Positions 8,398 through 17,066 of a stretch of DNA of 64,000 nt are shown one piece after another. The translations under genes and the position numbers were made by a program. The DNA is taken from assembly GCF_000308675.1 (NCBI RefSeq), contig NZ_BAGE01000057.1, forward strand, positions 62,001-126,000, read 5' to 3'. The stretch is from Nocardia paucivorans NBRC 100373. GTDB taxonomy: Bacteria; Actinomycetota; Actinomycetes; Mycobacteriales; Mycobacteriaceae. Under the pieces are notes generated by a model. That model ran no database searches, was not told the origin of the DNA, and worked only from the letters and a program-made list of their open reading frames with translations. The first letter of the stretch is position 1. Each line of letters opens with the position of its first letter.

Positions 8398-9694
8398 ATA
8401 TGGTATTGAAACCCGAATCCCTCGAGGAAACGCCCTTCACCCGAAAAAGCGTTGTGGATACCCTAACTCAGAGGGGTGTCACCCGTCTCGATCTGCAGTG
8501 TCACCCGGAAATATCGGTCGTCGAAACCGGTACCGGTACCGTCATGAGGGCGTCCTGGACTTTGTCGTTCATTTCGATGGGCCCCGGAAAGAACGCGCAT
8601 ACGACGGCATCGAATATCTGGAACGGATGCGAACGTCCAGCCGGACCCGGCTGTCGGCTCCTGCACCGACCTCCCGCATGGTCGGCGTTATCGCCTTGGC
8701 GGCACAGGACCCGTCTGCGCTCGATGCGGTCACGTGGTGAGTGCCGACGACCTGACCGTAACCACAGACCTCGGCGTATACGTGCGCGCCGCGGACATGT
8801 GCCGATTCGAGCGGTTCGAGCAGTGGCATCCCCACCCCTCCGCCGAGTACGAACCCGTCCCGATCGGCGGAGAACGATTGCGCCGCCCCGTGCGGATCGT
8901 CATTGCGCTTCGCAAAAGGCACACACATCCGCATCCGGCGTCCGAACGGCCCTCTCGGAAACCGAACCCGACGTCCTCATCTCATATGTGCACTGGTATA
9001 TCGGCACTCGTCGCTTTCATATCGCGGATCGGAAACCGGGTCCGGCAATCCCCCGGGTCCGTCTACACATCCCACGACACCGGCCTGTGCCACAAGGGAA
9101 ATGGTGAATGCCCGGATCATCCGCGAAGTCACCACTCGATTCCGGACGACAGGATCGGGATACCCCGATGGAACAATGATGGATTCTTGTAAATCATTCG
9201 GACGCAACGGTGATGGAAAATTTCCATACCACACCGGAACCGTAGTTGCGCGGTGTTCTGCATCGACTCGGTGGTATCGCGATGCGGGCAGGGCTCTTGA
9301 CACCGAATGGGCTCGGCACATTCGGATATGGGATAAGCCTCACTCGAAGCCATTATGGCGAACCCTCCGCAACCGGCATCTCCGCTATCCGGCATTCCCG
9401 CATCGCGCGTACGCGAACTCGGCGCCACATCGGGTCCCGCGAGAAATCCACGCCGGTGCCGGACCTTCCCCGTGCCCGGCGCCGGCGTGGAACCGGTGAT
9501 CACGAGTCGCACTTGGGATCTCGTTCACACCGATGTCCAGGGTACTGGCAATCGTCGAGATACCGGGGAGGTCCCACCGGGGTGTCTCGACGTTTTCGGC
9601 GCATTTGTGCCGAGAGATATTGGTAGCGCATCGATCACGTTCGGCCGCCGCAGCGCCGAACGACGCCGCGGAAACGCGGGCTGCAAGCCCGTGA
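8398..9694. other. Decayed region of about 1.3 kb
   Basis: No intact gene was found on either strand. Frames are short, overlapping and unlike any family, except for the ketosynthase relic at 8646-8934. It lies between the truncated ABC ATPase and mftG, and reads as a graveyard of genes. Confidence 0.6.
8646..8934 (-). pseudogene. Beta-ketoacyl synthase (KAS II) relic
   Basis: About 95 codons match the middle of a ketosynthase: KRNDDP, then the diagnostic SADRDGFVLGGGVGMPLLEP (normally DADRDGFVLGEGAGxLVLE), then ARGAxxYAEV-like (VRGAHVYAEV) and HHVTASSADGS. The N-terminal part with the active-site Cys and the C-terminal part with the two catalytic His residues are absent or out of frame. It is the best-preserved piece in this 1.3-kb decayed stretch. 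It may come from a fatty-acid or polyketide gene once located here. Confidence 0.65.
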
Positions 9695-11179
9695 TCAGCG
9701 CAGATACTCCGCAAGCCGTTCTGCGAGCAGCACTGTCGTCGCCTGTGGGCCCCTACTCAGGGCCACCGGCACGACGGAGAGATCGGCCACCGACAATCCG
9801 GAGATGCCGTGCACCGCGCCCCGATCGTCGACCACCGCGCGCGGATCACCGGCCGAACCCATACGGCAGGTTCCGGACAAATGTTGCGAAGTACCCAGCG
9901 ATCGGGTCAACCACTCACCCGGTACGGCGTCCGGAACCGTCCCGTCCCATTGGGGATCGGCGGAATCCACCGGGCGCGCACCCATCCGCCGCAGGAGATC
10001 CAGGGCCAGTATCGAGGCATCGCCCAGTCGGGATCGGTCGGATTCCTCGGTGAGATATCGATATTCGATGATCGGCGGCACCAACGGATCGGCCGACCGC
10101 AACCGCAGCGATCCGCTGCCGTGTGGGCGCATGAGAGCGATTCCCAACTGCCGCACCCTCGGCGCGAAAACAATCGTGTACGGCCGGATCTCGATATCCG
10201 CGAAGGCCAGAATGGATTCCAATGGCACCGTGCGCCCCAGCGCCGCCGGATGACGGTAGGTGATTCCGATTTCGGGATGGTCGACACACCACGCGCCGAC
10301 CGGGGACGGACACACCACCGGAATTCCCAACGCCCGCAAGTGGTCGGGCGGCCCTATACCGGAACGCAGCAGCAGGGCGGCCGTCTCGATCGCGCCCGCA
10401 CACAACACCACACGATCGGCCCACAATGTCCGTTCGCGGCCTTCGCTCACACAGTCCACCCCTGTCACGCGATCGGCGCGGAAACGGAGTCGGGTGACAA
10501 TCGTGTTCCCCGTGAGGGTCAGATTCGGGCGCGACAGGGCCGGCAGCAGGTACGACCGAGCGGTGCCTATCCGCTCCCGACGCCCATCCGCATCGGCGGG
10601 ACCGATATTGCACGGCACCGGCCCCACCCCGGAATCCGGTCCGCCGGGCACGGCGTTCCAGTCGGTGACCTCGGGAAAGCCGAGCGTCTCGCAAGCCGAG
10701 GCGAAATCCTCGGTGAGCTTCGCGGTTCGGGATATCCGTCGCACCGGCACCGGCCCACCACGACCGTGTCCGGGGAGGTCGGCGAAGTCGTGGTCGTGCT
10801 CGAGCGCCCGATAATACGGCAGGACCGTCGGAAAATCCCAGGCGGAACTGTCGACCTCGCTACTCCAGGCGGCGAAGTCCTCGGCGGTGGCGCGGATGAA
10901 ATAGCATCCGTTGATCGAGCCGGAACCGCCCACCACCGCACCACGCACGATATTTCCCGAACGATCGGCGGTGAATTCGACCGGATAGCTCCGTAACCAG
11001 GGGGCATCCGCGACGAGCGGAAGACCGGTGCCGTCGCGCAACTCCTCGGGGAACAGGTCGACGGCGGTCCACACCGAACCGGCCTCAACCACACGCACGG
11101 TATGCGATGGATCCTCGCTCAGCCTGGCCGCCAGTACACACCCGGAGGTCCCGGCGCCGACGATCAGGGTGTGCACCAT
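9695..11179 (-). CDS. mftG: Mycofactocin-system GMC oxidoreductase MftG
   Basis: A 494-residue FAD-dependent GMC-family oxidoreductase, the last gene of the mycofactocin cluster. As reported for mycobacteria, MftG helps pass electrons from reduced mycofactocin toward the respiratory chain. The N-terminal FAD motif is LIVGAGTSGCVLAARLSED (residues about 4-22). GGSGSINGC near residue 90 is the second GMC signature. The C-terminal part has GTSQHLSGTCRMG and a final SRGPQATTVLLAERLAEYL helix. The ATG at 11179 starts 16 bases after the mftF stop, which marks the operon. The identity rests on both motifs and position. Confidence 0.87.
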   Translation of the reverse strand: MVHTLIVGAGTSGCVLAARLSEDPSHTVRVVEAGSVWTAVDLFPEELRDGTGLPLVADAPWLRSYPVEFTADRSGNIVRGAVVGGSGSINGCYFIRATAEDFAAWSSEVDSSAWDFPTVLPYYRALEHDHDFADLPGHGRGGPVPVRRISRTAKLTEDFASACETLGFPEVTDWNAVPGGPDSGVGPVPCNIGPADADGRRERIGTARSYLLPALSRPNLTLTGNTIVTRLRFRADRVTGVDCVSEGRERTLWADRVVLCAGAIETAALLLRSGIGPPDHLRALGIPVVCPSPVGAWCVDHPEIGITYRHPAALGRTVPLESILAFADIEIRPYTIVFAPRVRQLGIALMRPHGSGSLRLRSADPLVPPIIEYRYLTEESDRSRLGDASILALDLLRRMGARPVDSADPQWDGTVPDAVPGEWLTRSLGTSQHLSGTCRMGSAGDPRAVVDDRGAVHGISGLSVADLSVVPVALSRGPQATTVLLAERLAEYLR

Positions 11180-11195
11180 TCGCAACGAACCCGGC

Positions 11196-12596
11196 TCAGC
11201 GCGGCGGCAGGGTGGGTCGTAGCGCCTTGGGGCTGCGCGCTCGAATCGCGCCCAACCACAGGCCGGCCCCGTAGCCGATATCGTCGAGTCGCCGGAAGAC
11301 CAGATAGCGCAGTGGGTCCAATCCACCGGAATCACGATGGGTGTACCAGTCGGCCAGACCGTCGGCCAGCGCCATGGTCAGCGCGATACCTCGGATACGC
11401 CGGGAGAACAGCATGGCCAGCAGGGTCACCGGCCAGTAGTGCCGGCACATGGCCGACGCCAACCGCCACACCCCGGCGCAGTATCCGCGGGCCAGATAGA
11501 TCGCGGCGACCCGGGTGGGATTGTCGACACCGGTGAACACCGGACGCATGCGGCGCAGCGCGGCCAGCAGGGTGATCGCCCCACCCGCGAAACCCCACCG
11601 GGTGCGGGTGGCGAAGAGAACCGTCGCCAGCACGGTCCAGATCGGCACCGACAGGGGCGTCACCTTCCCGTCGTGCCGTTCGCTCAGCGGCGCGGCGCCG
11701 GTCCCGTAGAAAACCTTGCGGCGAAACCAGTCGCGGAACGACACCCGGTGATCGTGGGCCACCTGAGCGGCGGGTTCGTAGCGCAACCGCCATCCCGCGC
11801 GTTCCAGCCGCCAACACAGGTCGACGTCCTCGGCCACTCGCATGGTCTCGTCGAAACCGCCCTCGGCCAGCAGGACATCGCGCCGCACCAGCAGAGCCGC
11901 GCTGGGCACGTACGACACCACGCCGCGCGACTGCACCGCCGATTCGCGGCGGCCCAGGTCCAGGGACGAACGGGTGTGTTCGTAGCGGGCCAGGGTATTG
12001 GACTCCGGGTCGAGTGCGACGATCCGCGGCGCTACCAGCGCCACCTCCGGATCGCTGAAATGGCCGAGCATCACCTCCAGCCAGCTGCTGCGTGGCACCA
12101 CATCCGAATCGAGGAAGGCCACGAACTGGGTTGTCGCGGCTCGTAAACCGGTATTGCGGGCCGCGGCCGGGCCGCGTTGCCGTTCATGGCGTAGCACGGT
12201 GACCCGGCAGCGCAGCCCCTGCTCGTCGGGCAACCACACCGGTTCGTCCGAACCGTCGTCGACGACGATCACCGTATGGCCGCGCAGTGCGCCCAACAGA
12301 CGCAACAACCCGGCCTGGTTGTTGTGCAGCGGCACGATGATCGTGACGTCCTGCGGCGAGGGCAGTAACCGGGGCCGGGGGTTGGCCACCCCGGAGTCCA
12401 ACAGCCGACGGGCCACCACGGCCGACCGGGGGCCGTTCACCTCGAGATATCCGTCCCCGATCATTTCCGCGGCCTCCGGAGCAAGCCGCAGCAACCGAGT
12501 GGGCGAACCACCGATCAGGATGCGTCCCCCGGAGTATGCGCGTACCCGCGGGTCGATCCGCACCCCGAATCCATCGGGCAGGCGATCATGGCGCAT
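11196..12596 (-). CDS. mftF: Mycofactocin glycosyltransferase MftF
   Basis: A GT2-family glycosyltransferase that attaches glucose units (oligoglycosylation) to the mycofactocin redox cofactor. The N-terminus RLPDGFGVRIDPRVR and GGSPTRLLRLAP match mycobacterial MftF. The catalytic fold shows VIVVDDGSDEP, GPAAARNTGL, FLDSDVVP (DxD-like metal site) and the acceptor-site EDVDLCWRLE. Two or three C-terminal hydrophobic segments suggest membrane attachment. About 466 residues, as usual for the family. Starts at 12605 and 12632 are in frame; 12596 is chosen by similarity. Only about 230 bases separate it from mftBC, so the usual mftD and mftE are missing between them. Confidence 0.87.
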   Translation of the reverse strand: MRHDRLPDGFGVRIDPRVRAYSGGRILIGGSPTRLLRLAPEAAEMIGDGYLEVNGPRSAVVARRLLDSGVANPRPRLLPSPQDVTIIVPLHNNQAGLLRLLGALRGHTVIVVDDGSDEPVWLPDEQGLRCRVTVLRHERQRGPAAARNTGLRAATTQFVAFLDSDVVPRSSWLEVMLGHFSDPEVALVAPRIVALDPESNTLARYEHTRSSLDLGRRESAVQSRGVVSYVPSAALLVRRDVLLAEGGFDETMRVAEDVDLCWRLERAGWRLRYEPAAQVAHDHRVSFRDWFRRKVFYGTGAAPLSERHDGKVTPLSVPIWTVLATVLFATRTRWGFAGGAITLLAALRRMRPVFTGVDNPTRVAAIYLARGYCAGVWRLASAMCRHYWPVTLLAMLFSRRIRGIALTMALADGLADWYTHRDSGGLDPLRYLVFRRLDDIGYGAGLWLGAIRARSPKALRPTLPPR

Positions 12597-12824
12597 TCCT
12601 GGCATGTTAACTGCAGATTCGACCGCTGACATCAGCACGGTGGGAAAAAGTATCGGGGTACGGAACAACCAGGCGAATCCATAACCGAGTAGGCCATGAT
12701 CTGCGTCACCCCGTGCGGACGCGCGGGTGAATCCCGGCCCGGAGCAACGGTACAGCAATCACTCGACTGCCGTATCGTCACTCCGGTTCCACTCATCACA
12801 TAGGCCCCATGAGCCGCAATGGAC

Positions 12825-14330
12825 TCATACCAAGGGGCTTTCGTCACAGGCCCGCTTCGGCCGCCGCGCCGGTGGCAGCAACGTCAGCGGCACCGGTCCC
12901 GTCGACCGGGATCGGCGGGGCGCCGAAGTGCGCGAGTGGTCGACGGCCGGGCGGGGGATGACCCGACCGGTATCGGCCAATGCCGCGGCACCGTAACCCT
13001 GGACACATTCCGGGTCGGGGCCGTCGGCGGGAAGACCGGTGAAGAACTTCGCCGCCATACACCCACCCCGGCAGGAGTCGTAGTGGGCGCATGAGGAACA
13101 GGCCCCGCCGCCGCTGGGCTCCCGCAGTTCGGCGAACAACTCCGATTCTCGCCACACCGCGGCGAAACCGCCGTCGGCGACCACATTTCCGGCATGGAAT
13201 CGCTCGTGAATGGCGAACGGGCAGGCGTATACATCACCCACCGGATCCACCAGGCACACCACGCGACCCGCACCGCACATATTGAGACCCGGCAGCGACT
13301 GTCCATAGGCGGACAGGTGGAAGAACGAGTCTCCGGTGAGCACACCCTCGCCATTGCGCAGCAACCACTCGTAGAGCTCCCGCTGCTGCTCCGGCAGCGG
13401 ATGCAGCTCGTCCCAGACATCGGCGCCCCGACCGGACGGTCGCAGCCGGGTCAGCCGCAGGGTGGCGCCGTACCGATCGGCGATCTCCCGGAACCGGTCG
13501 AGCTGGCCGATATTGTGCCTGGTCGCGACCACCGACAGCTTGGCGTCGGCGAATCCGGCGGCGGCCAGGTTCTCCAGGGCCCGAATCGCCATATCGTAGG
13601 AACCGGGCCCGCGCACGGCATCGTTGACCTCGGCGTCGGCGCCGTCCAGCGAGATCTGTACATCCACATAGTCACTGGCGGCCAGCCGCTGCGCGACCTC
13701 CGGGGTGATCCGCACACCATTGGTGGAGAACTTCACCCCCACCTGGTGGGCCGTCGCGTAGTCGACGAGTTCCCAGAAGTCCGAGCGCACCGTGGGCTCT
13801 CCGCCACCGATATTGACGTAGAACACCTGCATGCGCTGGAACTCGTCGATCAGCGCCTTGCACTGTTCGGTGCTCAGCTCCCGCGGATCCCGCCGCCCCG
13901 ACGAGGACAGACAGTGCACACAGGACAGATTGCAGGCATAGGTGAGTTCCCAGGTGAGGCAGATGGGCGCCGCCAGCCCGGATTCGAATCGATCCACCAG
14001 CCGCACCGCCGGGTCGGCCGGGGCAATATCCACCGGGGGCGGGACGGGCGCCAACTCATCGGTCGGCGGCGCGACGGTGAGCATGTCCGAATCGACGAGT
14101 TGGGTCAGCGCCTGCACATAGGGCGCGGCGTTCTCGTCCCGGACACCCGCCGCCCGCAGGGCCGAGCGGGCCGAGTCGTGACCGGGCAGTGAACGCACGA
14201 TCTCGACGATTCGCGGGTTCTTCAGGAACGACAGTTTCCGGTTGCCGAAGTGGTACAGCAGCGCACCGAACGGCTCCGGCCGCAGCGCCACCCGCGGATG
14301 TAGCCGCCAGCGGGTCTCCAGGTCGAGCAT
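12825..14330 (-). CDS. mftBC: Fused MftB chaperone and MftC radical SAM enzyme
   Basis: A 501-residue fusion. Residues 1 to about 90 are the whole of MftB, the peptide-binding chaperone (WRLHPRVALRPEPFGALLYH, then NRKLSFLKN). After a Pro-rich linker (about 90-110), residues about 115-501 are MftC, which decarboxylates and cyclises the MftA C-terminal Val-Tyr. The radical SAM motif CNLSCVHC is preceded by ICLTWELTYA, and GGGEPT binds SAM. SPASM cysteines follow (NMCGAGRVVCLVDPVGDVYA, then CSSC, CRGGC and C-V-Q-G). In mycobacteria mftB and mftC are separate genes. The ATG at 14330 lies 13 bases after the mftA stop. Confidence 0.88.
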   Translation of the reverse strand: MLDLETRWRLHPRVALRPEPFGALLYHFGNRKLSFLKNPRIVEIVRSLPGHDSARSALRAAGVRDENAAPYVQALTQLVDSDMLTVAPPTDELAPVPPPVDIAPADPAVRLVDRFESGLAAPICLTWELTYACNLSCVHCLSSSGRRDPRELSTEQCKALIDEFQRMQVFYVNIGGGEPTVRSDFWELVDYATAHQVGVKFSTNGVRITPEVAQRLAASDYVDVQISLDGADAEVNDAVRGPGSYDMAIRALENLAAAGFADAKLSVVATRHNIGQLDRFREIADRYGATLRLTRLRPSGRGADVWDELHPLPEQQRELYEWLLRNGEGVLTGDSFFHLSAYGQSLPGLNMCGAGRVVCLVDPVGDVYACPFAIHERFHAGNVVADGGFAAVWRESELFAELREPSGGGACSSCAHYDSCRGGCMAAKFFTGLPADGPDPECVQGYGAAALADTGRVIPRPAVDHSRTSAPRRSRSTGPVPLTLLPPARRPKRACDESPLV

Positions 14331-14343
14331 TTCGGGCCGCCGG

Positions 14344-14490
14344 TCAGTAGACGCCGCACATGCCGTCGATGGAAACCTCTTCGATCAGGCTTTCCTCGAT
14401 GAGCGGGGTGTCCTCGGAGTGCGCCGCGACGGTCCCGATGGGGCCACGGTGATCGGTATCGGCATGTCCGAAGGAACGGTTGTCCGCCAT
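14344..14490 (-). CDS. mftA: Mycofactocin precursor peptide MftA
   Basis: A 48-residue ribosomal precursor. It ends in IEEVSIDGMCGVY, the conserved MftA core; MftC acts on the final Val-Tyr. The region before it is acidic (EDTPLIEESLIEE), as in other MftA proteins. The ATG at 14490 has a good ribosome binding site (GGAGG, six bases upstream). It is the first gene of the minus-strand mycofactocin operon and runs straight into mftBC. A 248-base divergent region separates it from a TetR gene. Confidence 0.93.
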   Translation of the reverse strand: MADNRSFGHADTDHRGPIGTVAAHSEDTPLIEESLIEEVSIDGMCGVY

Positions 14491-14596
14491 GGGTACCTCC
14501 ACAGGTTGTGCCACACCATCGCCGTCACGGCCGGGCCGGCGGCGATGCCGACTGCGGCCGCCGACTGCGACCGCCGTCACACCATAACGTCATGGA

Positions 14597-14620
14597 CTGA
14601 CAAAATGGAACAGTTTTCAG
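14597..14620. promoter_or_regulatory. Imperfect palindrome in the mftA/tetR intergenic region
   Basis: CTGACAAAATGGAACAGTTTTCAG reads as an imperfect inverted repeat (CTGAcAAAAt / cagTTTTCAG). It sits in the divergent promoter region, where the neighbouring TetR protein would be expected to bind. This is position plus symmetry only. Confidence 0.3.
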
Positions 14621-14738
14621 ATGACGGCCGCGCCCGATTCCACTTCGCCCTGGCTTTAGACTTCCGAAGGCAAGCAGCTGAATAACGGGCAGCTGAACGG
14701 GACGTATCGGGCAATACCGCTCGGCGCGCAGAGGTGGC

Positions 14739-15377
14739 ATGGGAGTCGTGCGTATGCAGACGAACGGGGGCGGCAATACGCTGTCGGAAACCGAGATCGT
14801 CGAGGCGGCCCTACGGGTCGTACGCGCGGACGGCGTGGAGAAGCTGTCCATGCGCCGATTGTCCCGCGAACTCGGCGTTTCCCCGATGGCTCCCTACTAC
14901 TACGTCGCGGATAAGCGGGAGCTGCTGGACCTGGTCGCCTCGGCGGCCCTGGCCGGTGTCCGCAAACCACCGCCGGAGACCGGCCCCTGGCAGCAGCGGT
15001 TGCGGGATCTGGTCGACCAGATCGACGAGCGGCTGCGCAAACACCCCGGTCTCGGCGATGTGCTGATCGAGCAGATGCTGGGCAAGCAGCTCGACCTCAT
15101 CGCGGCCATCATGGAGATCCTCTACGAGGCCGGGTTCGGGGAACGCGATGTGCTGTCCGCCTACGCCACCATTCACACCTACCTCTTCGGCCGACGCCGG
15201 GTGAACCCACGAGATCTCGGCACCCCACCCGATGTGGTGATACCCGACAGCGTGCAGCGGGCCATGCGGCATCTGTCCGACCTGCGCGGCGGGTACTCCT
15301 ACGACTTCGGGATGGAAGTGCTCATCGCCGGGCTGGAGGGTCGGCTTGTTCAGCAGGCCGAGGCCGACGTACGATGA
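14739..15377 (+). CDS. TetR-family regulator next to the mycofactocin cluster
   Basis: A 212-residue TetR protein. The HTH is at residues about 15-62 (EAALRVVRADGVEKLSMRRL, then SPMAPYYYVADKRELLDLV), followed by a helical ligand-binding region. It is divergent from mftA, the position MftR holds in mycobacteria, but its HTH type (YYYV..KRELLDLV) differs from MftR as I remember it. I do not assign that name. It could equally regulate the kshB-type gene 58 bases downstream. ATGs at 14739 and 14754 both have plausible ribosome binding sites. Confidence 0.78.
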   Translation: MGVVRMQTNGGGNTLSETEIVEAALRVVRADGVEKLSMRRLSRELGVSPMAPYYYVADKRELLDLVASAALAGVRKPPPETGPWQQRLRDLVDQIDERLRKHPGLGDVLIEQMLGKQLDLIAAIMEILYEAGFGERDVLSAYATIHTYLFGRRRVNPRDLGTPPDVVIPDSVQRAMRHLSDLRGGYSYDFGMEVLIAGLEGRLVQQAEADVR

Positions 15378-15380
15378 AAC

Positions 15381-15394
15381 TGAAACACGTTCTA
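15381..15394. promoter_or_regulatory. KstR-type operator
   Basis: TGAAACACGTTCTA fits the KstR consensus TnnAACnnGTTnnA at every fixed position. KstR is the TetR repressor of cholesterol catabolism in mycobacteria and rhodococci. The site lies between the tetR stop and the start of the KshB-type reductase, a known member of that regulon. Confidence 0.75.
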
Positions 15395-15435
15395 GTTTTG
15401 TGGCGATAAGCGCCACGTCGGTACGAGAGGACGAG

Positions 15436-16491
15436 ATGACCAGCGTCGAAGTTCCCCATGGCTCGCGCTCGGTAGTGCTGCGGGTCGCCGCGGTCGTCGC
15501 CGAAACCGCCGACGCCTGCTCGCTCGTCTTCGACGTACCCGATGAACTGCGGGAACGCTTCGAGTACAAGCCGGGCCAATTCCTCACCCTGCGCATTCCC
15601 AGCGAGCTGACCGGGTCGGTGGCCCGCTGCTACTCCCTGGCCAGCTCGCCCTACACCGACGACCGACCCAAGGTCACGGTAAAACGGACCGCGGGCGGCT
15701 ACGGCTCCAACTGGTTGTGCGACAACGCCCGCCCCGGCCAGGAAATCGAGGTGCTACCACCGTCGGGGGTGTTCACCCCGAAGGATCTCGACGAGGACCT
15801 GCTACTCTTCGCCGCCGGCAGCGGTATCACCCCGGTGATGTCCATCCTGAAATCCGCGTTGGCCCGCGGCAGCGGCCGCATCGTGCTCGTCTACGCCAAC
15901 CGCGACCAGGACTCGGTGATCTTCGCGACGGAACTGCACGAACTCACCCAGAAATACTCCGACCGACTCACCGTCATCCACTGGCTGGAAACCCTCCAGG
16001 GCCTGCCCACAGTCTCGGCGCTGACCGGCCTGTCCCGGCCCTACACCGAATACCGGGCCTTCATGTGCGGCCCCCGCGCCTTCATGGACAGCGTGCACGA
16101 GGCCCTCGGCGGGCTCGGTGTACCGCGCGACCGCACCCACGCCGAGATCTTCAACTCCCTCGCCGGCGACCCGTTCGCCGACCAGACCCCGGTCGAGATC
16201 TCCGAAGAAGAAGTCGCCGATGCGGCCACGGTCGAGGTGGAGCTCGATGGCGAAATCCACGAACTGCGCTGGCCGCGCAAACAGACCCTGGTCGATATCA
16301 TGCTCGACAAAGGGATCGACGTCCCCTACTCCTGCCAGGAAGGCGAATGCGGGTCCTGCGCCTGCACCGTCCTGGAGGGCAAGGTGGAAATGGACAACGC
16401 CGAGATCCTGGATCCGGAGGACATCGAGAACGGATACATCCTCGGCTGCCAGGCGCACCCTGTCACCGATCACCTGCGTATCCAGTTCTGA
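15436..16491 (+). CDS. kshB: KshB-type ferredoxin reductase (3-ketosteroid 9-alpha-hydroxylase reductase)
   Basis: A 351-residue three-domain reductase that passes electrons from NADH via FAD and a [2Fe-2S] cluster to a Rieske oxygenase, here probably KshA, which opens the steroid ring. The FAD domain has RCYSLASSPY (RxYS) near residue 58, then KRTAGGYGSNWLCD. The NAD domain has AGSGITPVMS and later MCGPRAF. The C-terminal plant-type ferredoxin domain has CQEGECGSCACT and a fourth Cys in LGCQAHP. Length and motifs match KshB (Rv3571). The ATG at 15436 follows GAGAGGACGAG. A KstR-type operator 42 bases upstream supports steroid control. KshA is not in this window. Confidence 0.84.
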   Translation: MTSVEVPHGSRSVVLRVAAVVAETADACSLVFDVPDELRERFEYKPGQFLTLRIPSELTGSVARCYSLASSPYTDDRPKVTVKRTAGGYGSNWLCDNARPGQEIEVLPPSGVFTPKDLDEDLLLFAAGSGITPVMSILKSALARGSGRIVLVYANRDQDSVIFATELHELTQKYSDRLTVIHWLETLQGLPTVSALTGLSRPYTEYRAFMCGPRAFMDSVHEALGGLGVPRDRTHAEIFNSLAGDPFADQTPVEISEEEVADAATVEVELDGEIHELRWPRKQTLVDIMLDKGIDVPYSCQEGECGSCACTVLEGKVEMDNAEILDPEDIENGYILGCQAHPVTDHLRIQF

Positions 16492-17066
16492 ATGATCGGG
16501 CCCGACCACCGTCCCGCGATCCACGAGACGCCGGCTCGGCGGCGCGGCGGTTCGGCCCTTTCCGACCTCCTCCACCGTGTCACCCACCCAGCCCATTCCA
16601 ATATTTTCGTTCGTAAAAACTCCTGTAGTATCGACGCTCTTCACCACTGCGCTTGCGCTACTTTTTCCTATTCGGCGACTCATCCGGCCTCCGGCCGGGG
16701 TTGCTCGGGTGATAGTGAGCGATCTCGTGCGCGAGCGCATTGACGACTTTCTCCGTGATAGTGGCCAGACCGTTCACCTTGATCGGCGTCCACCGCATCG
16801 GGACGCGCCGAAGTCGGGCCGCAACCAATCGACCGGGTCGGGAAATACCACGGCAGCATCCTTGATCCTCGTGGTGGCCCGTGGGAGGAGATTGGACAGC
16901 CGCCCGACCTTCTCGGCAGCGAGAAACGTTACGGGTACCGTCGATTGATTCTCGCTCGCCACCACTACGTGCCGTACATCATTTGTGCGGCCAGGCCTTT
17001 CGTTGGACACAAGTGACGATGCAACCGTAGCGATTTCACCACTGACGGGAAGAAACTACGGTGTGA
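16492..17066. other. Intergenic region with a possible metallopeptidase fragment
   Basis: No intact gene is evident. The minus strand carries the broken HExxH-containing frame listed separately. The last 40 bases include AGCGATTTCACC (17029-17040), a 12-mer also present twice at 3325-3359. Confidence 0.5.
16639..17010 (-). pseudogene. Possible frameshifted protein with an HExxH zinc motif
   Basis: Two overlapping minus-strand frames may be one broken gene. The first (17010 to 16774) ends in FPDPVDWLRPDFGASR. The second, starting near 16799, reads MRWTPIKVNGLATITEKVVN, then ALAHEIAHYHPSNPGRRP and a stop near 16639. The HEIAH sequence is the zinc-protease HExxH signature. I cannot name the family, and the N-terminal part has no motif I recognise. 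It could also be chance coding in GC-rich DNA. Confidence 0.35.

Noticed and set aside
8339..8740. 133-codon plus-strand frame in the decayed region
   Set aside because: No motif; it overlaps the ketosynthase relic and the truncated ATPase on the other strand.
14739..15377. Calling the divergent TetR gene mftR
   Set aside because: Position fits, but the HTH sequence type differs from MftR as remembered, and the gene also neighbours kshB.
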